Source: Phlegmacium glaucopus | Lineage: Eukaryota > Basidiomycota > Agaricomycetes > Agaricales > Cortinariaceae | DNA: 64,000 nucleotides | Direction of reading: 5' to 3' | Assembly (NCBI GenBank): GCA_015039465.1 | Contig: MU130477.1 | Location: forward strand, 306,619 to 370,618 | Shown here: piece after piece, positions 1-9,779 of the stretch | How the letters are laid out: each line of letters starts with the position of its first letter | Position numbering within the stretch: the stretch's first letter is position 1 | Position numbers and translations under genes: made by a program | The notes under the pieces: generated by a model | The model's database searches: none | What the model saw: the letters and a program-made list of their open reading frames with translations, nothing else | What the model was told of the DNA's origin: nothing

Positions 1-1567
1 TGTCTTGACAGGAGACGACTTGGAGCACCTGAAGACGGAAGACTGGGATATGATTCTAGCCGATTACACCGAGATCGTCTTTGCGCGAACTACCCCGGAG
101 CAGAAGATGTTGATTGTGGAAGAAACGAAGAAGAGAGGCGATAACATTGTTGCTGTTGTGCGTTTCTGGATGTTTATTTCACGTCCTTATTTTTCTGATT
201 GATATGGGAACAGACTGGCGATGGTGTCAATGATGCACCGGCGTTAAAAGCTAGTGATATTGGTATCGCTATGGGAAGGTATGTGTATTTTTGATGAAAA
301 AGTGCAACCCCCCCATTTTATGAATTTAACAGTGGAAGTGATGTTGCAAAGGAAGCAGGTGTGCATTCAACGTCTTTTCTCACAGTTCATTATCTTATTT
401 ATTTTCAATCAGCTTCGATCATCTTATTGAACAACGACTTCTCTTCTATCCCGGTGGCAATCGAATTAGGCCGTCTCGTGTTCGATAATTTGAAGAAGGT
501 TATCTTGTACCTCATGCCGGTGTGTGGTCCTTCATTTCAGTCTCCGTAGTGGGCGACCTTTTAATTTTTATGTTAATCAAATATCAAATGCAGGCCGGAA
601 CATATACGGAGTTTATTACAGTCTTTGCAAACGTATTCTTGGGCATGCAGCTTGCGCTAAGCTCCTACCTCCAAGTTTGCTTCTCCATCACGAACGATGT
701 CGTCATGTCGATCTCGTTGATGTACGAACAACCTGAATCTGGTGGGTTGTGGTCAATCCGCCTATACCGCAATTTATAACTAACATCACCATTACCCCAT
801 CAAAGATCTGATGGCTCGCAAGCCCCGTAATGCACGCACCGAAAGACTTACAGACTGGCGGTTCTTTGTCCAGATATACCTGGTGAGTTTGGTTGATTGT
901 TATCGATAACTTCATTGAGCATATGAATAATTTTATCATTCGAAAAGTTCCTAGGCTTGATGATGTGGCCTTGCGCAATGAGCATGTGGTTCTTGTACAT
1001 GTCTGAACAAGGTCTCCCGTTCCATGACGTGATCCTCGTGTTTAATAAATGGGGGGAAGGGTGGCAGGGATTCACGGCCGATCAGCTCGCACATTTCGTC
1101 GCTGTGGGCCAATGCATCTAGTAAGTCGTTCACCAATATCAATCGAGAAAGAAAAGACCCCTGATCGATTCATCCCCTGCAAGTTATATCACGATTGTGT
1201 TCTTGCAATACGGCGGTCTCCTCGCTGTCCGCAACAGGCGTGTTTCCATTCTCAGCTCCAACCCACTTTGGGGACCACGTCGTAACCTCGTCGTTCCACT
1301 TGGGATGCTGTGCACCGCGCTCATTGGGGTTGCCAACTTGTATGGACCTGGCTTGCAGCTCGTTTTCGGGACCACCCCGATTCCGGCTAAATTCTGGGGT
1401 ATTCCGTTTGGATTCGCGCTTGCAATTTTGATTATGGACGAGACGAGGAAGGCAATTGTTAGGTCGTATCCCAAGGTATGTATACAGCTGAACTGGGCCA
1501 CCGGGTTCTCTTGCTGATGTTGTTTTTTAAACTATTATAGTCGATCATCGCGAAAATGGCTTGGTAA
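1..1567 (+). CDS. P-type cation ATPase, copy A (C-terminal half, cut by window edge)
   Basis: The window opens inside this gene. Exons encode the end of the cytoplasmic P domain and the C-terminal membrane segments of a type IIC P-type ATPase (Na+/K+-ATPase alpha-like), a plasma-membrane cation pump. Visible are the stretch ending [18 protein letters not shown], the hinge [21 protein letters not shown] split by introns near 212 and 280, then [17 protein letters not shown] and six hydrophobic C-terminal segments. Introns are short GT..AG. The last exon reads SIIAKMAW and stops at 1565-1567. The reading frame stays open through all visible exons, so this copy may be functional, but the N-terminal half (phosphorylation site DKTG) lies outside the window. 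It is nearly identical to the C-terminal part of the ATPase at 34880-39083 on the other strand. The ion specificity is inferred from the family only. Confidence 0.85.
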
Positions 1568-1795
1568 CACCTTTCGGTCCACCTCTCTTTCCTTCCTTCC
1601 GTTTTCTGTGATATGGGAGATAGTGATTTTGTACATGTGGCATTGTCGTGGAATATTGTATCTGTACTATCAGCATTGATTTATATGCATTCCCTTGATT
1701 ATTGGTTAAATAGCTACGCGAGCATTTTGCAAGCCATAAGTTTACAATGGATTAAAAAGTTAACGGACGTCGATCTCCTTGAGAGATATCAATAA

Positions 1796-2179
1796 ATGGT
1801 AGGTAGTCCGAGCCTCGAATTGAAATCAACTCGATGCAAGGATCATGACGAGTTGCTTAGGCGGATTATTCAGTATGTATTTGGTTTTCTAGTAAATCAT
1901 TGATTCTGAACTACATTTTCGTACTATAGGTTACATTTAGTGATCGGGACACCACCCTCCATCCATTCTTCTCAGGTCATACTAGTAGTGGTGGACCAAG
2001 AAGATTCCGGAGACAGTGAAGGTCCTAACTTGTTCCAAAAGTTGAAGCTCATGCAGAAGGTTGCCCAAAAGGCATTGGAAAGTGCAGGCAGCGACAAGTC
2101 CTTTATTGCTCGTGTTGTGCATACGGCACGAGGCATCATTAAAGGACTCGACGATGACGCTCTAATTGGACTGTTCTAA
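1796..2179 (+). CDS. Small unknown protein linked to the ATPase duplication
   Basis: I do not recognise this protein. A two-exon model fits: exon 1 1796-1872, intron 1873-1929 (GTATGT..TATAG), exon 2 1930-2179, giving 108 residues in one open frame. The C-terminal part is helical-looking, with NLFQKLKLMQKVAQKALES and a short hydrophobic strand VILVVVDQED before it. It lies about 230 bases downstream of the ATPase stop codon on the same strand. The copy in arm B (34276-34655) has a one-base deletion in exon 1 and an in-frame TGA at the start of exon 2, and a third fragment lies near 3630-3720. It may be a real small gene, or the remains of a longer one; protein-level support is only the open spliced frame. 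Confidence 0.4.
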
Positions 2180-2248
2180 ACGTTTGTGACCTGTAATTGT
2201 AAACACGCTGTTTTGGATGGGGATTAATCATTGAACTGACCCAATTTG

Positions 2249-3542
2249 TCACGTGGAGCATTCTTGAACAACTGAGCTACGTGGAAGATAGGAAGACGGT
2301 GATTTCCAAGGAGGGGTCGAACTGATTGTAAAAGGATCCGAGTCGTCGTCATCCAACTCCGTCGTCCAGTAGTATAGACCATGTAATGCAACTGGCAGTG
2401 GCAATGCGAAGGATCCATCGCTTTTCGAAAGCCCTTGGAGTATGTCCGGCGACTCCGAGTCGGAATACACTGATATATATAAGTATTGGAGTTTTGGCAT
2501 TAGTTGCAAGTGTTTTAAATGTTGCATCGGATTTTGTTCTTGATGAGGAAAACGAAGTTCAAGCCGCAGTAGGCATCTCCCTGTTCGGGCTAAAAAAATT
2601 ATCCAAACTATCGTGGACAATGGCCTGCATTGTTCGTGATTCATGCGAAGTGATCGACAGGCTTGTGAGTTTTGGGAGCTCCAAGAAATCGAATATGATG
2701 GCATGAATATTTTCAATAGGTAGCCCCAAGTCTTCGATAATCTCGAGTTCACAAATGTTGGAATGGTTTACAACCGGCCTCAGGCTTGACAAAAATTCGT
2801 CGGTACACGCAAGGTTACTACAGGCCAATCGGCAACGATGAAGATTTGGGCACCGTTCTAGTACATCCAAGGATTCATCGATCGTAGATGCAAATTGGAG
2901 GGAATTTGCATTGGGAACTAAATCGACCTCGGTTAATTGACTGAATGGGACCGTTGCTAGGAGTAAAAAGTTGGGGGTCATAAGGCGAAGCGTCCGCAAT
3001 TTAGGAGCATCCTCTAAAAGATCAATGGACCTGTAGTGTGTAGTGACATTGGATGTTTCCTTGTAGATGATAGTACAGGATTCCAGGTTCTTGAGGTGTC
3101 CTTTTATTGATGAGAACCTTTCAAGAGTTCTAGCACCGACGGTGACTTCCAGCCAAAGGCTTCTCCAGCGATCTGACTGACTCAAGAAACTGATGGGTAG
3201 GGTTAGGGAATGGGGCTTGCTGGTACGCCGATTGCGCTGGAGATCAGTAAGGATGACATTGAGTTTGCAGACTCCTGATCTTTTCAGGCAGAGGTCTATC
3301 AGCTTCTCTTGTCTCTCCCTCTTCCTCTTTTCCAGCCGGTTGTTGAATAGGTTGATCGTAGTCCAGAAGGTTGGAATTGAAATTACAATGTCTCGCCATA
3401 GATGGCAGACCCACGTAAGAACAAGAACTTCCCTTTGGTGGGAGGGAAAGGAAGGCTTGCTCTTCAAGGTGTGACAAAATATCTCTAACCAAAGCTCCTT
3501 TGGTGTTTTGGCTATCCAATGTGGAAGTTGAGTTGAGGACAT
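2249..3542 (-). pseudogene. F-box protein gene, copy 1 (frameshifted)
   Basis: The N-terminal part (3542 down to about 2600) shows an F-box-like domain: ELWLEIFCH, then VCHLWRDIVISIPTFWTTI, followed by leucine-rich segments as in fungal F-box/LRR substrate receptors of SCF ubiquitin ligases. It is closely similar to the intact gene at 7224-8528. The frame is broken at a run of seven A (2592-2598) where the intact copy has six A (7555-7560); beyond it the C-terminal part, down to the stop at 2249-2251, continues in another frame. The start is also altered: the codon matching the intact gene's ATG is CTG (3558-3560), and the next in-frame ATG is at 3540-3542. Its 3' end lies in inverted-repeat arm A. 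Probably a recent pseudogene, unless the homopolymer is a sequencing error. Confidence 0.8.
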
Positions 3543-3629
3543 ATCGGATGGCCACGACAGTTGGTGTCCGCGAAATCACTCAAAATCGCCCTCAAACAAA
3601 TTCGGACAGACGTGGTCATGTGACATCAA

Positions 3630-3780
3630 AGGCATTGGAAAGTGCAAGCAACGACAAGTCCTTTATTACTCGTCCTGCGCATAGGGCTCGACGATGATAC
3701 TCTATTGGACTATTCTAGACTGACATTTGTCGCTGTCTGAATGGGATTAATCATTAAACTGACCCACATGGAGCATTATT
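3630..3780 (+). repeat. Decayed third copy of the small-gene 3' end and its downstream DNA
   Basis: This stretch resembles 2070-2265: the shared words include AAGGCATTGGAAAGTGCA and GACAAGTCCTTTATT, followed by the motif around GGGATTAATCATTAAACTGACC that also lies downstream of the F-box genes at 2224 and 7196. Internal deletions remove part of the coding sequence. It shows that the small gene tail has been copied with F-box sequence at least three times in this region. Confidence 0.75.
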
Positions 3781-3881
3781 CTAGGCTCAGTCAACTGGTC
3801 GACGGCACCTCGTCCGGAATAGAGAGGCCCATCAGTTATGGAGGGTTTTCTGATTAGTTGTTTCACCCTTGTTACGTCTTA

Positions 3882-4086
3882 CAGGGTCTTGCAATATGGT
3901 TTGCACAAAAATTTCACCGCAGTGTTTGATGTGACTGACAGCCACATTTCCACGCATCCCTGTAGTAATACAGTACCTGAAGCTACTTGAAGGTCAAGAT
4001 CTCATTCGGCTAAATTTGATTGACAGGCGGTCACATCATAACGCTTCGCTACAATTTTTTTGTGCAAACCATATTGCAAGACCCTG
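3882..4086. mobile_element. MITE-like element with 30-bp terminal inverted repeats and TA flanks
   Basis: The ends are inverted copies: CAGGGTCTTGCAATATGG followed by TTTGCACAAAAA at the left (3882-3911) and its reverse complement at the right (4057-4086). The similarity continues imperfectly inward (GTTTGATGTGACTG against GTTATGATGTGACCG). The dinucleotide TA is present immediately outside both ends (3880-3881 and 4087-4088), as expected for a Tc1/mariner-type target duplication. It has no coding capacity at about 205 bases. The superfamily is inferred from the TA flanks only. Confidence 0.65.
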
Positions 4087-4106
4087 TAGCTATCTATCTA
4101 CTCTGG

Positions 4107-4114
4107 TATAAAAA
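4107..4114 (+). promoter_or_regulatory. TATA box candidate for the gene starting at 4249
   Basis: TATAAAAA lies about 140 bases upstream of the ATG at 4249, followed by a pyrimidine-rich stretch typical of fungal transcription starts. It sits just 20 bases outside the MITE, so the element may influence this promoter. Confidence 0.4.
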
Positions 4115-4248
4115 CCCTTCCGTTCGTAGATAGCCACCCCAGCGAATCTTACATCCCCACTGCTGTCACCACCTGTTCACGGCAGTCCCCTTTCGTCACA
4201 TCAGTCAGATCAATATTCAATCGTCAGAAGAGATACATTCAGACCTTG

Positions 4249-5816
4249 ATGGGGGGCGCTGACTATTTCTGCTCGGTATAAATCTCACCCGTCTGGCTCA
4301 CTTCAAACTCTGTTAAATTCACAAACATCTTAGGTTTCCGGTGGCAGATACTTCAGTGACCGATGCGAGGTTGCTTTTTTTTTCTTTGACCTTTCAAGGA
4401 ACAGAAAATATTCAATTTGAATGTAGTTTCGTGACGCTGTTACCGAGGATTGGGCTTCGCGTGAGGATGAGAGTTCCAATAGCAGTGAAAGCGACACCGA
4501 AGGTACGAAGTATGCTGAAGCTCTGGAACATCTAAAAGCTAAGTAGCAGTCAACAGATAATGCCCAAAAAAACAATAATGAACGCGACGACGATATAGAC
4601 AATCCTGAAGTATCTTCCCCTGACTCTAATTTGTCCGATGTCGTATGGAATGGTCTGGTTTATTCGCAAGAGGACGTTGATTCATCTTCAAATTTTGTCC
4701 TCCTTTGCCCTTACGAGCGTCATGAAGATGGGACAACTGTCTTCCTGGATACCGACGAATGTCCCCGTGCGTCTCGACCACACCTTCATATTGGTATACA
4801 GCTCAAATTTTCATAAAACTACCAGCCTCTGAGGAAATTATGGAATCTACCATCACGGAAGTTTTTAACGTCATTCCTGGAGACGACCCAGACGTCGGAG
4901 ACTTTCGAAACGAAGACTACGAATTCGATCTGTGCAATTGCAGTTCAGTTATAATTATGTACACCGCGTATCTCATCGTGAAGCAGGCGTCTCCAAGGTT
5001 GAAACCCTACATGATTTACCACCTCGTGGTTTATCCCACCGAATTGTATGATGGTTACATTCGCGGTATTGATTATGGACCGGCAGGGGGCATTCAGGAC
5101 CAATCCGCCAACTGGTTGGGAATATGTGGTGTCGAGGGATATGATGAGCAAGAAAAGGAGTGGCAGGGCATGTTAACACAAGAAGGAAAAACCGACGAGG
5201 AGATTTTGTATGATGCATGGCGAGGACGTGGAAACATGTGGGTTTTCGTCAGACCGGACAGGTTGGTGCACGTGGTGACATTATAAGTGCAATGAACTGA
5301 CGCTCTTGTTACAGGTTCCCTATTGCAGAAACGCTGGCGGCGAATCCATTATTGGTGGTATCGGGACACAGCAACGCCGGAATGAATCCCCATAGATCAT
5401 CAGCACTCGATGCTCTCCCTCTTGACATACTTATCTTCATCTGTCAACGGCTACCAGTCAAATCTACTCACATGTTGCTATGCACCAACAGAGGACTTCG
5501 AAGGCAAATTCTACCTCATGCTAATATGATAGCCTACCATCAGATTATTACATACGAACGTCATCTTCTGCCAGCGGGCCCATTCGAACTCCGAGACAGC
5601 AAGCACGGAAGGGAGGAAGTTGATTGGTGGGATGCGGAATGGTCGAAAGGTGGAATACGTAAAGAAGAATTTCAGGTCAACATACCTTGGTTTATTTATC
5701 GTAGGGAATGCAGCAAGAGCTTGAGCATGTGGAATCGTCGGAGGATTTGGGGTATCGCTCAACAGTTGGAAAGGTTAGCGATAGACCGAGGGTTTCTCTC
5801 AGCTGAGGGTTGGTGA
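4249..5816 (+). CDS. F-box-containing hypothetical protein, six exons
   Basis: A complete spliced frame of 428 residues can be built: exons 4249-4275, 4334-4369, 4427-4502, 4557-4766, 4826-5261 and 5315-5816, with all phases agreeing and GT..AG introns of 53-59 bases. The N-terminal third is acidic and low complexity (EDESSNSSESDTE, NNNERDDDIDNPE). A central domain of unknown function follows (YMIYHLVVYPTELYDGYI). Near residue 290 a short F-box is seen: ALDALPLDILIFICQRLPV. The C-terminus is tryptophan-rich. The family role, substrate recruitment to an SCF ubiquitin ligase, is inferred. The TAG seen at 4543-4545 falls in the fourth-exon-preceding intron and is not a break. The first two exons are short and less certain than the rest. 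Confidence 0.65.
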
Positions 5817-6199
5817 CGAGTCTGGTTCTCATCGTTGAGATTAAGCCTAGTGTCCTAAACAATTTTAAATGGCCTCCAAATCCTTTCACCCGTGTTATCT
5901 TCATATGAAGTTTGAAATATCTGGTGGCTCATCTCCATGAGTTCGAATATCTAGAATATTGTACAAGTGTTTGTAATGCACAGTATATATATAAAAACTA
6001 TGTCCTACTTGATGGGACGTGGTTACGGCCCACGGCAGAAAGGGAGACAGGTTGACGAATCTCCAAGCTGGATTTTTTTTTGATATATCCACGATCTACG
6101 ATCCACAACGCTGCAACACTTATTCAACTACTGTGGTTTTGGGATATCCCTCACTATTAGTCGGAAGCCTGGAAAACGAACCGAGGTGCGGACCGCCGT

Positions 6200-6925
6200 A
6201 TACCTGCTATTCTGAACAACCATCCCATGGAAGTGGTCGATATGGCACTGCACGGTTTACAAAGCGCTGGCTTTCAACTGACTGAGTGGCGACCATTGTT
6301 GTATCGACGTATGAAAGTTCCGATTCTCGTCAAGGTTAGTGACTAAATATAATGATAGCTTCATTCTCTACGCTATTGTCCTCTAGGATTTCTCATGTCT
6401 TGTCTCAGACGGGCCGTAGAAGCAGCCTCAGATATTCCAACAGACCTAGGCTTGCCTTTTGTCCACATTTCGGACAAGATGTGATGGTGACTTCCACACC
6501 GAATCACACATTCCACACTGGAATCTTCAGTCCAGCACTTTGTACTTTCTATACGGCCATCAGCCTGATATCAAAACATCTTTGTTCCTCGCCCATCGGC
6601 CGTATATGCCTCTCTCTCATGTGCATCATGCTCAGCTATCCGCGCTACGTACAAATCTCGAGTCAGATCTGTTAGAACCCTTAGGCTACCAACTTCTACT
6701 AGTCCTCGAAAATGGCTGTGTATGTAGACTCGGACGACGATGAGTCTTGGGAAGGTCTCGAAATTTGCCAACAAATTACGGATGCCGTACTCTCGGTCTG
6801 GGTCAGACAGTAGGACTGGGGTCGGGAGTGGCGGGAAGACGAGGAGTGGATCGGTGATACCTTGGCAGGTATTGGCGCGAGTGGCGGGAATGACATTGAA
6901 TATCTTCCTTACAAGTCATGATTCT
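6200..6925 (+). pseudogene. Relic of an unrecognised multi-exon gene
   Basis: Protein-like stretches occur in succession but in different frames: MEVVDMALHGLQSAGFQLTE (from 6229), RRAVEAASDIPTDLGLPFVH (about 6405-6470), a stretch with LEPLGYQLLLVLENG (about 6660-6720), then SDDDESWEGLEICQQITDAV and REWREDEEWIGDTLAG with a TAG between them near 6812. Some frame changes could be introns, but at least one stop interrupts an otherwise continuous frame. I do not recognise the family. Part of the first segment (CTGCTATTCTG..GCGCTGGCTTTCAACTGA) is repeated in shortened form at 8610-8655, so this region took part in the duplication that surrounds the F-box gene. Confidence 0.35.
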
Positions 6926-7055
6926 GTCACCAACTTGGGTATGTGGAAACCAATTGCCTTAAAAGATGTATGATACCACCATATGAGGCTTCCAACGCAT
7001 TCTAGGATATGGATCCACAAAACATACAAAAGGTAATATAATATCATTTGAGGCT

Positions 7056-7157
7056 GACTAGTAGCTAGGGGTATATTTGGTGACTATACTCCATTCCTCA
7101 GGCGTGAATCAGGTTATTGGTCGTAGGTCACATCCTCTTCCGAGCTGTTGTAATTGA
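7056..7157. repeat. Direct repeat left of the F-box gene
   Basis: GACTAGTAGCTAGG and the following ATTTGGTGACTATACTCC through GAGCTGTTGTAATT match 8680-8802 with a few substitutions and a short internal deletion. The right copy includes the last bases of the methyltransferase coding region, so the left copy is a displaced fragment of that gene's 3' end. Confidence 0.85.
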
Positions 7158-7223
7158 TGTTTGCGACCTGTAATTATAAACACGCTGTTTGGATGGGATT
7201 AATCATTAAACTGACCAAATTTG

Positions 7224-8528
7224 TCATGTGGAGCCTTCTTGAACAACTGAGCTACGGTGAAGATAGGATGATGGTGATTTCCAGTAAGGAGTCGAACTGA
7301 TTGCAAAAGTACTGTCCATCTTCATCGTCCAGTAGTACAGACCATGTAATGCAGCTGGCAGTGACAATGTGAGGGATCCATCGCTTTCCGAAAGCCCCTG
7401 GAGTATATCCTGCGAATAAGCCACCAATATAAATAAGCATTGGAGTTTTGGCGTTAGTCGCAAGTGTTTTAAATGTTGCGTCAGATTTGGTTGTTGATAA
7501 GGAAAACGAAGTTCAAGCCGTAGTAGGCGTCTCCCTGTTCGGGCTAAAAAATTATCCAAACTATCATGGACAACTTGAATGTGGGATGTTGGCCGTGTTT
7601 CAAACGAAATGAGCGACAAGCTTGTGAGTTTTGGGAGCTGCAAGAAATCAAATATGGTGGCCCCATGCCGGAGATGTACAATAGGTAGCTCGGGGCGATG
7701 TTCGATAATGTCGAGTTCACAAATGTTGGGATGGGTTACAATTCGCCTCGAAAAAAATTCATCGGTACACAAAAGCCTGGTACAGGTCAATCGGCAACGA
7801 TGAAGATTTGGGCACCGTTCCAGTACATCCAAGGATTCATCGATTGTAGGCGTAAATCGGGGGGAATTTAGATCGGGAACTAAATCGACCTCGGTTAATT
7901 GACTAAATGGGACCTTTGCAGGGAGGAAATCGGCGGGGGCCGTAAGGCGAAGCGTCCGCAACTTAGGAGCATCCTCTAAAAAATCAATGGGCTCATGCAT
8001 AGTGAAACTGGATTTTTTTCGCTGCTTGTAGATGATAGTACAGGACTCCAGGTTCTTGAGGTGTCCTTTTATTGATGAGAACCTTTCAAGAGTTCCAACA
8101 CCAGTGGCGATTTCCAGCCGAAGGCTTCCCCAGCGATCCGACTGATCCAAGAAACTGATGGGTAGGGTCAGGGAATGGGTGCTGCTGATTTCGGGACGCT
8201 GATTGCGCTGGAGATCGGTAAGGATGACATTGAGTTTGCAAACTCCTGATCTTTTCAGGCAGAGGTCTACTAGCTTCTCTTGTCTCTCCCTCTTCCCCAT
8301 TTCCACCCGGTTGTTGAATAGGTTGATCGTAGTCCAGAAAGTCGGCGTTGAAATTACAATGTCTCGCCATAGACGGCAGACCCGCGAAAGAATGTGAACT
8401 CCACTTTGGTGGGAGGGAAAGAAAGGCTTGTTCTTCAAGACGTGACAAAATATCTCTAACCAAAGCTCCCCTGGCGTTTCGACTATCCAATACGGTTGAG
8501 TCAAAGTCGTATCGGATGGTTGCGACAT
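7224..8528 (-). CDS. F-box protein, intact copy
   Basis: A single exon of 434 residues (ATG 8526-8528; an earlier in-frame ATG at 8571-8573 is possible but has no match upstream in the sister copy). The F-box-like domain is near the N-terminus (ELWLEIFCHVL, CRLWRDIVISTPTFWTTI), followed by a region of leucine-rich segments (HLKNLESCTII, APKLRTLRL, CPNLHRCRL), the usual plan of Agaricomycete F-box/LRR proteins. These are expected to bind SKP1 and select targets for ubiquitination; the target is unknown. It is the full-length relative of the broken copy at 2249-3542 and of the tail fragment at 33925-34258. It is flanked by direct repeats (7056-7157 and 8680-8802), suggesting that the whole cassette was inserted or duplicated here. 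Confidence 0.85.
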   Translation of the reverse strand: MSQPSDTTLTQPYWIVETPGELWLEIFCHVLKNKPFFPSHQSGVHILSRVCRLWRDIVISTPTFWTTINLFNNRVEMGKRERQEKLVDLCLKRSGVCKLNVILTDLQRNQRPEISSTHSLTLPISFLDQSDRWGSLRLEIATGVGTLERFSSIKGHLKNLESCTIIYKQRKKSSFTMHEPIDFLEDAPKLRTLRLTAPADFLPAKVPFSQLTEVDLVPDLNSPRFTPTIDESLDVLERCPNLHRCRLTCTRLLCTDEFFSRRIVTHPNICELDIIEHRPELPIVHLRHGATIFDFLQLPKLTSLSLISFETRPTSHIQVVHDSLDNFLARTGRRLLRLELRFPYQQPNLTQHLKHLRLTPKLQCLFILVAYSQDILQGLSESDGSLTLSLPAALHGLYYWTMKMDSTFAISSTPYWKSPSSYLHRSSVVQEGST

Positions 8529-8679
8529 GGAAGCTAAAGAGTTCTGTATCACGTAATTAAATAAAAATATCATCCTGCCTCACATTTATTGGCTAGAAGC
8601 TACGATCGTATACCTACTATTCTGGACAACCGGCGCTGGCTTACAACTGATTGAGTGACGTGTATTTGGACATTGGTGG

Positions 8680-8802
8680 GACTAGTAGCTAGGACAAAAG
8701 AATTGTGTTTGGAATATTGCCATTTGGTGACTATACTCCATTCCTCATGCGTGAATCGGGTTATTAGTCGTAGGTCAGATCCTCTTCTGAGCTGTTGTGA
8801 TT
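8680..8802. repeat. Direct repeat right of the F-box gene
   Basis: Partner of 7056-7157. It overlaps the 3' end of the methyltransferase gene (stop codon at 8775-8777), which identifies this copy as the original one. Upstream of it, 8600-8660 is a shortened copy of 6200-6285. Confidence 0.8.
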
Positions 8803-9779
8803 AGAGTTCGCCAGACCAAGTGCGGCTCCTCGATGACAGCCTGCACAATTGCCTCCAGTAGCCTCCCATCACCACATGCTTCTTGTTCCTCCTTACTCCA
8901 CTGCATCGTGATAATACCCAACAGCCCTGCCAACACCTTGAACAACTCCCTGACCTCCTCTTCGCCATTCAATGAGATGGTGAATTCATGCTCTTCAATC
9001 TTAATTGTTGCAGGATCAACTTCCGATATTCCTTCAAGCTGTTGGCGTACCCATGAAGGATCGAACCATCTTCCTGGTAGGAGCATGAAAGGCAGTGGGT
9101 CGGGAAGTGAGGGTGGCGCACCCGGGATACGAGAAACCGCGATACGGAAGGAAGGTACCCAACCTGGATTGATCCAGGTGGTGAAACCAATCGTACCTCC
9201 GGGCTTCGTGACTCGGACAGACTCTGTGCATTTAAATTCATAATTCACTCTCTAGCAGTTGAAAAACTAGAGACCGACGTACCACGGAGACCCAACAGTG
9301 GATCAGGGAAGCTTTGGAATCCAAAATTAGTCAGAACATGCGTGAAATGGTTTGAAGGAACGCTGAGAGCCTTGCATTAAATTTATTCCTTCAGTGTGGT
9401 ATATAGATTGGAAAGAGAACACGCCAACCTGGCCATTGAGCTCCTGAGCTTCGGCTTTTAGACCTTCCAAGTGCAGCATTCGTTCCTTAATAGACTCGAT
9501 CATCGAAGCTGAGATATCTCCACAGACGAGATTGAGTTTCCCTTCTTTCCCCTTGAACGTCTCGTATAGTGCTGCGGTGACAACCCCAGTACCGCAGGCA
9601 TTATCCAGAATTGTGTAGTCGGAATCGTTATGTATGGACTCCGATTGAAGACCTGCTTGAAGTAGCAATACTTTTGCTGAAGGACCAGTAGCGCGTTCGG
9701 CGATAGTAAAGTCCTTCACGAAGGACTTGGAGGCAAATGCTTTTGAAAGTCCCTCGGCGAAGGTATTTGCAGACATCAA
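8775..9779 (-). CDS. Class I SAM-dependent methyltransferase
   Basis: Three exons: 9779-9429, 9370-9283 and 9223-8775, in phase, giving 295 residues. Motif I for S-adenosylmethionine binding is ILDNACGTGVVTAALYE near residue 57, followed by an acidic strand end (LVCGDISASMIE). The middle exon carries THVLTNFGFQSFPDP, and the last starts VTKPGGTIGFTTW, the post-motif III region of small-molecule methyltransferases. Cytosolic location is likely since no signal or membrane segment is seen. The substrate cannot be told; such fungal proteins occur alone or in secondary-metabolite clusters, and no core biosynthetic gene is present here. The last 27 coding bases lie within the direct repeat shared with 7056-7157. 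Confidence 0.85.

Larger units (their letters stand above)
1..2585 (+). repeat. Large inverted duplication, arm A
   Basis: Bases 1 to 2585 reappear in reverse complement at 33925-36447 with high similarity, including introns and intergenic DNA. The arm carries the ATPase tail, the small gene at 1796-2179 and about 335 bases of the 3' end of an F-box gene. The inner breakpoint is sharp: after the shared bases ending CTCCCTGTT the two arms diverge completely. The outer end lies beyond the left edge of the window, so the true length is unknown. Small indels distinguish the arms, so it is not a simple assembly mirror. Confidence 0.9.

Noticed and set aside
1613..1795. 60-codon open frame downstream of the ATPase copy A stop codon
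   Set aside because: It is conserved in arm B only as part of the duplicated DNA, is AT-rich with atypical composition, and has no start context; it probably is 3' untranslated sequence.
4543..4545. TAG apparently interrupting the gene at 4249-5816
   Set aside because: It falls in a 54-base GT..AG intron (4503-4556), and removing that intron keeps the frame through all later exons.
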